Under the pieces are notes generated by a model. The model made no database searches. It was not told the origin of the DNA and was given only the letters and a program-made list of their open reading frames with translations. Below are positions 63,480 to 64,000 of a stretch of DNA of 64,000 nt, piece by piece. The position numbers were made by a program, and so were the translations under genes. The stretch lies in the NCBI GenBank assembly GCA_013399855.1, contig VXAY01002371.1, positions 1,884,931 through 1,948,930 on the forward strand, given 5' to 3'. Position 1 is the stretch's first letter. Each line of letters starts with the position of its first letter. Source of the stretch: Oxyruncus cristatus. Taxonomy: Eukaryota; Chordata; Aves; Passeriformes; Cotingidae.

Positions 63480-64000
63480 GTTTCTTGTCCCCTGGAACCT
63501 CATTGGGACAATCCTTCCCTGGCTCGGCTCCGTTCTGCCACGGTTTTGGAATTACCTAATCTGTTCAGCGTGGGAAGCCACGCCGGGGCAAACCCTTTCG
63601 GGAAGCATGTGTTCATCTTGGAGACCCCGTGGGGAAAGCGGGTGAGCACGAGGCCAGGATGAGGTCGGGAAAGCGCCGGTACCGCACAGTGGGAGGAACA
63701 GGTGTGGAGCGGCGATGAAGGAGCAGCGCAGGGCGAGGGAGTGTCCGGGGAGCGGGCGGCCGGGCGGGCCGGCAGAGAACAGCTCGGGCACGGCCCGGCG
63801 CACCGTCCCACGTGCCCGAGCACCGAAGGCGGGCACCGACCCTCGGGAGCACCGAGCCNCGCGGCGCTCCTCCCGCTCCGTCGGCAGAGGGCACTGCTCA
63901 ACCCAGGCCGCTCACAGCGGCGCAGCACCGCCCGGAGCGGGCGTCTCCTCCCTCACCGCGGGCGGCGGGCAGGCACTCGCGATGGGCCCCGGCCCGGCCC
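63480..64000 (-). promoter_or_regulatory. ZBTB2: CpG-island promoter and probable first exon of ZBTB2 (partial)
   Basis: The sequence turns CpG-rich from about 63490 to the window end, as expected for the promoter and non-coding first exon of a broadly expressed zinc-finger gene on the - strand. A - strand donor candidate (cgcg|gtgagg) ends a possible exon at 63957 that would run beyond the window. One ambiguous base (N) is at 63859. The open frames on the - strand here are GC-composition effects. Confidence 0.65.

Noticed and set aside
1..64000. CRISPR arrays, operons, tRNA or rRNA genes.
   Set aside because: The window is vertebrate nuclear DNA. I saw no spaced repeat arrays of CRISPR type and no tRNA or rRNA motifs on either strand, although this was a reading by eye and not a covariance-model search.

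Overview
The window is vertebrate nuclear DNA, most likely from a bird. Genes are split by GT-AG introns, promoters are CpG-rich, and the repeats are avian in character: truncated CR1 LINE 3' ends and two ERV LTR types that I recognise as common in bird genomes. Two protein-coding genes are clearly present and face each other tail to tail: AKAP12 (gravin/SSeCKS) on the + strand and ZBTB2 on the - strand. This matches the AKAP12-ZBTB2 order I know from other amniotes.

Layout: 1-9.2 kb is non-coding apart from a CR1 fragment. 9.25-10.6 kb is a CpG-rich promoter region interrupted by an 833-base run of N (9454-10286), where the first exon of the long (alpha) AKAP12 form would be expected. AKAP12 then runs to about 40.2-40.6 kb. 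It has a 187-bp exon at 19109-19295 and a second CpG-island promoter near 22.9-23.6 kb with the tiny beta start exon (23379-23403). The large scaffold exon is 31028-34788, a second large coding exon is 35540-37437, and a 3'UTR exon starts at 37974. All junctions agree in phase; the beta form sums to 5682 nt, or 1893 aa. AKAP12 anchors PKA (RII helix in exon 4) and binds calmodulin, PKC and membrane lipid through polybasic and WSK-type segments in exon 3.

40.6-56.2 kb is gene-poor and repeat-rich. It holds a second copy of the AKAP12 terminal intron and last-exon start (about 48.08-48.56 kb), a decayed ERV pol fragment (47.2-47.46 kb), an LTR fragment directly abutting telomere-like repeats (48.95-49.2 kb), and a direct repeat pair (45.64-46.66 and 51.87-52.66 kb) with a 254-bp core that is identical in both copies. 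There is also one unassigned exon-like segment at 42914-43066.

56.2-64.0 kb is ZBTB2 on the - strand: a 3'UTR, a coding exon with four zinc fingers (57832-59194), the start exon with the first half of the BTB fold (61017-61200), a long intron, and a CpG-island promoter at the window end.

The most unusual points are the phase-0 intron inside what I know as a single large exon of mammalian AKAP12, the duplicated AKAP12 terminal exon 10 kb downstream, and the identical core inside otherwise diverged repeats. Nothing here indicates a wholly new system; the interest is in gene structure and repeat history.
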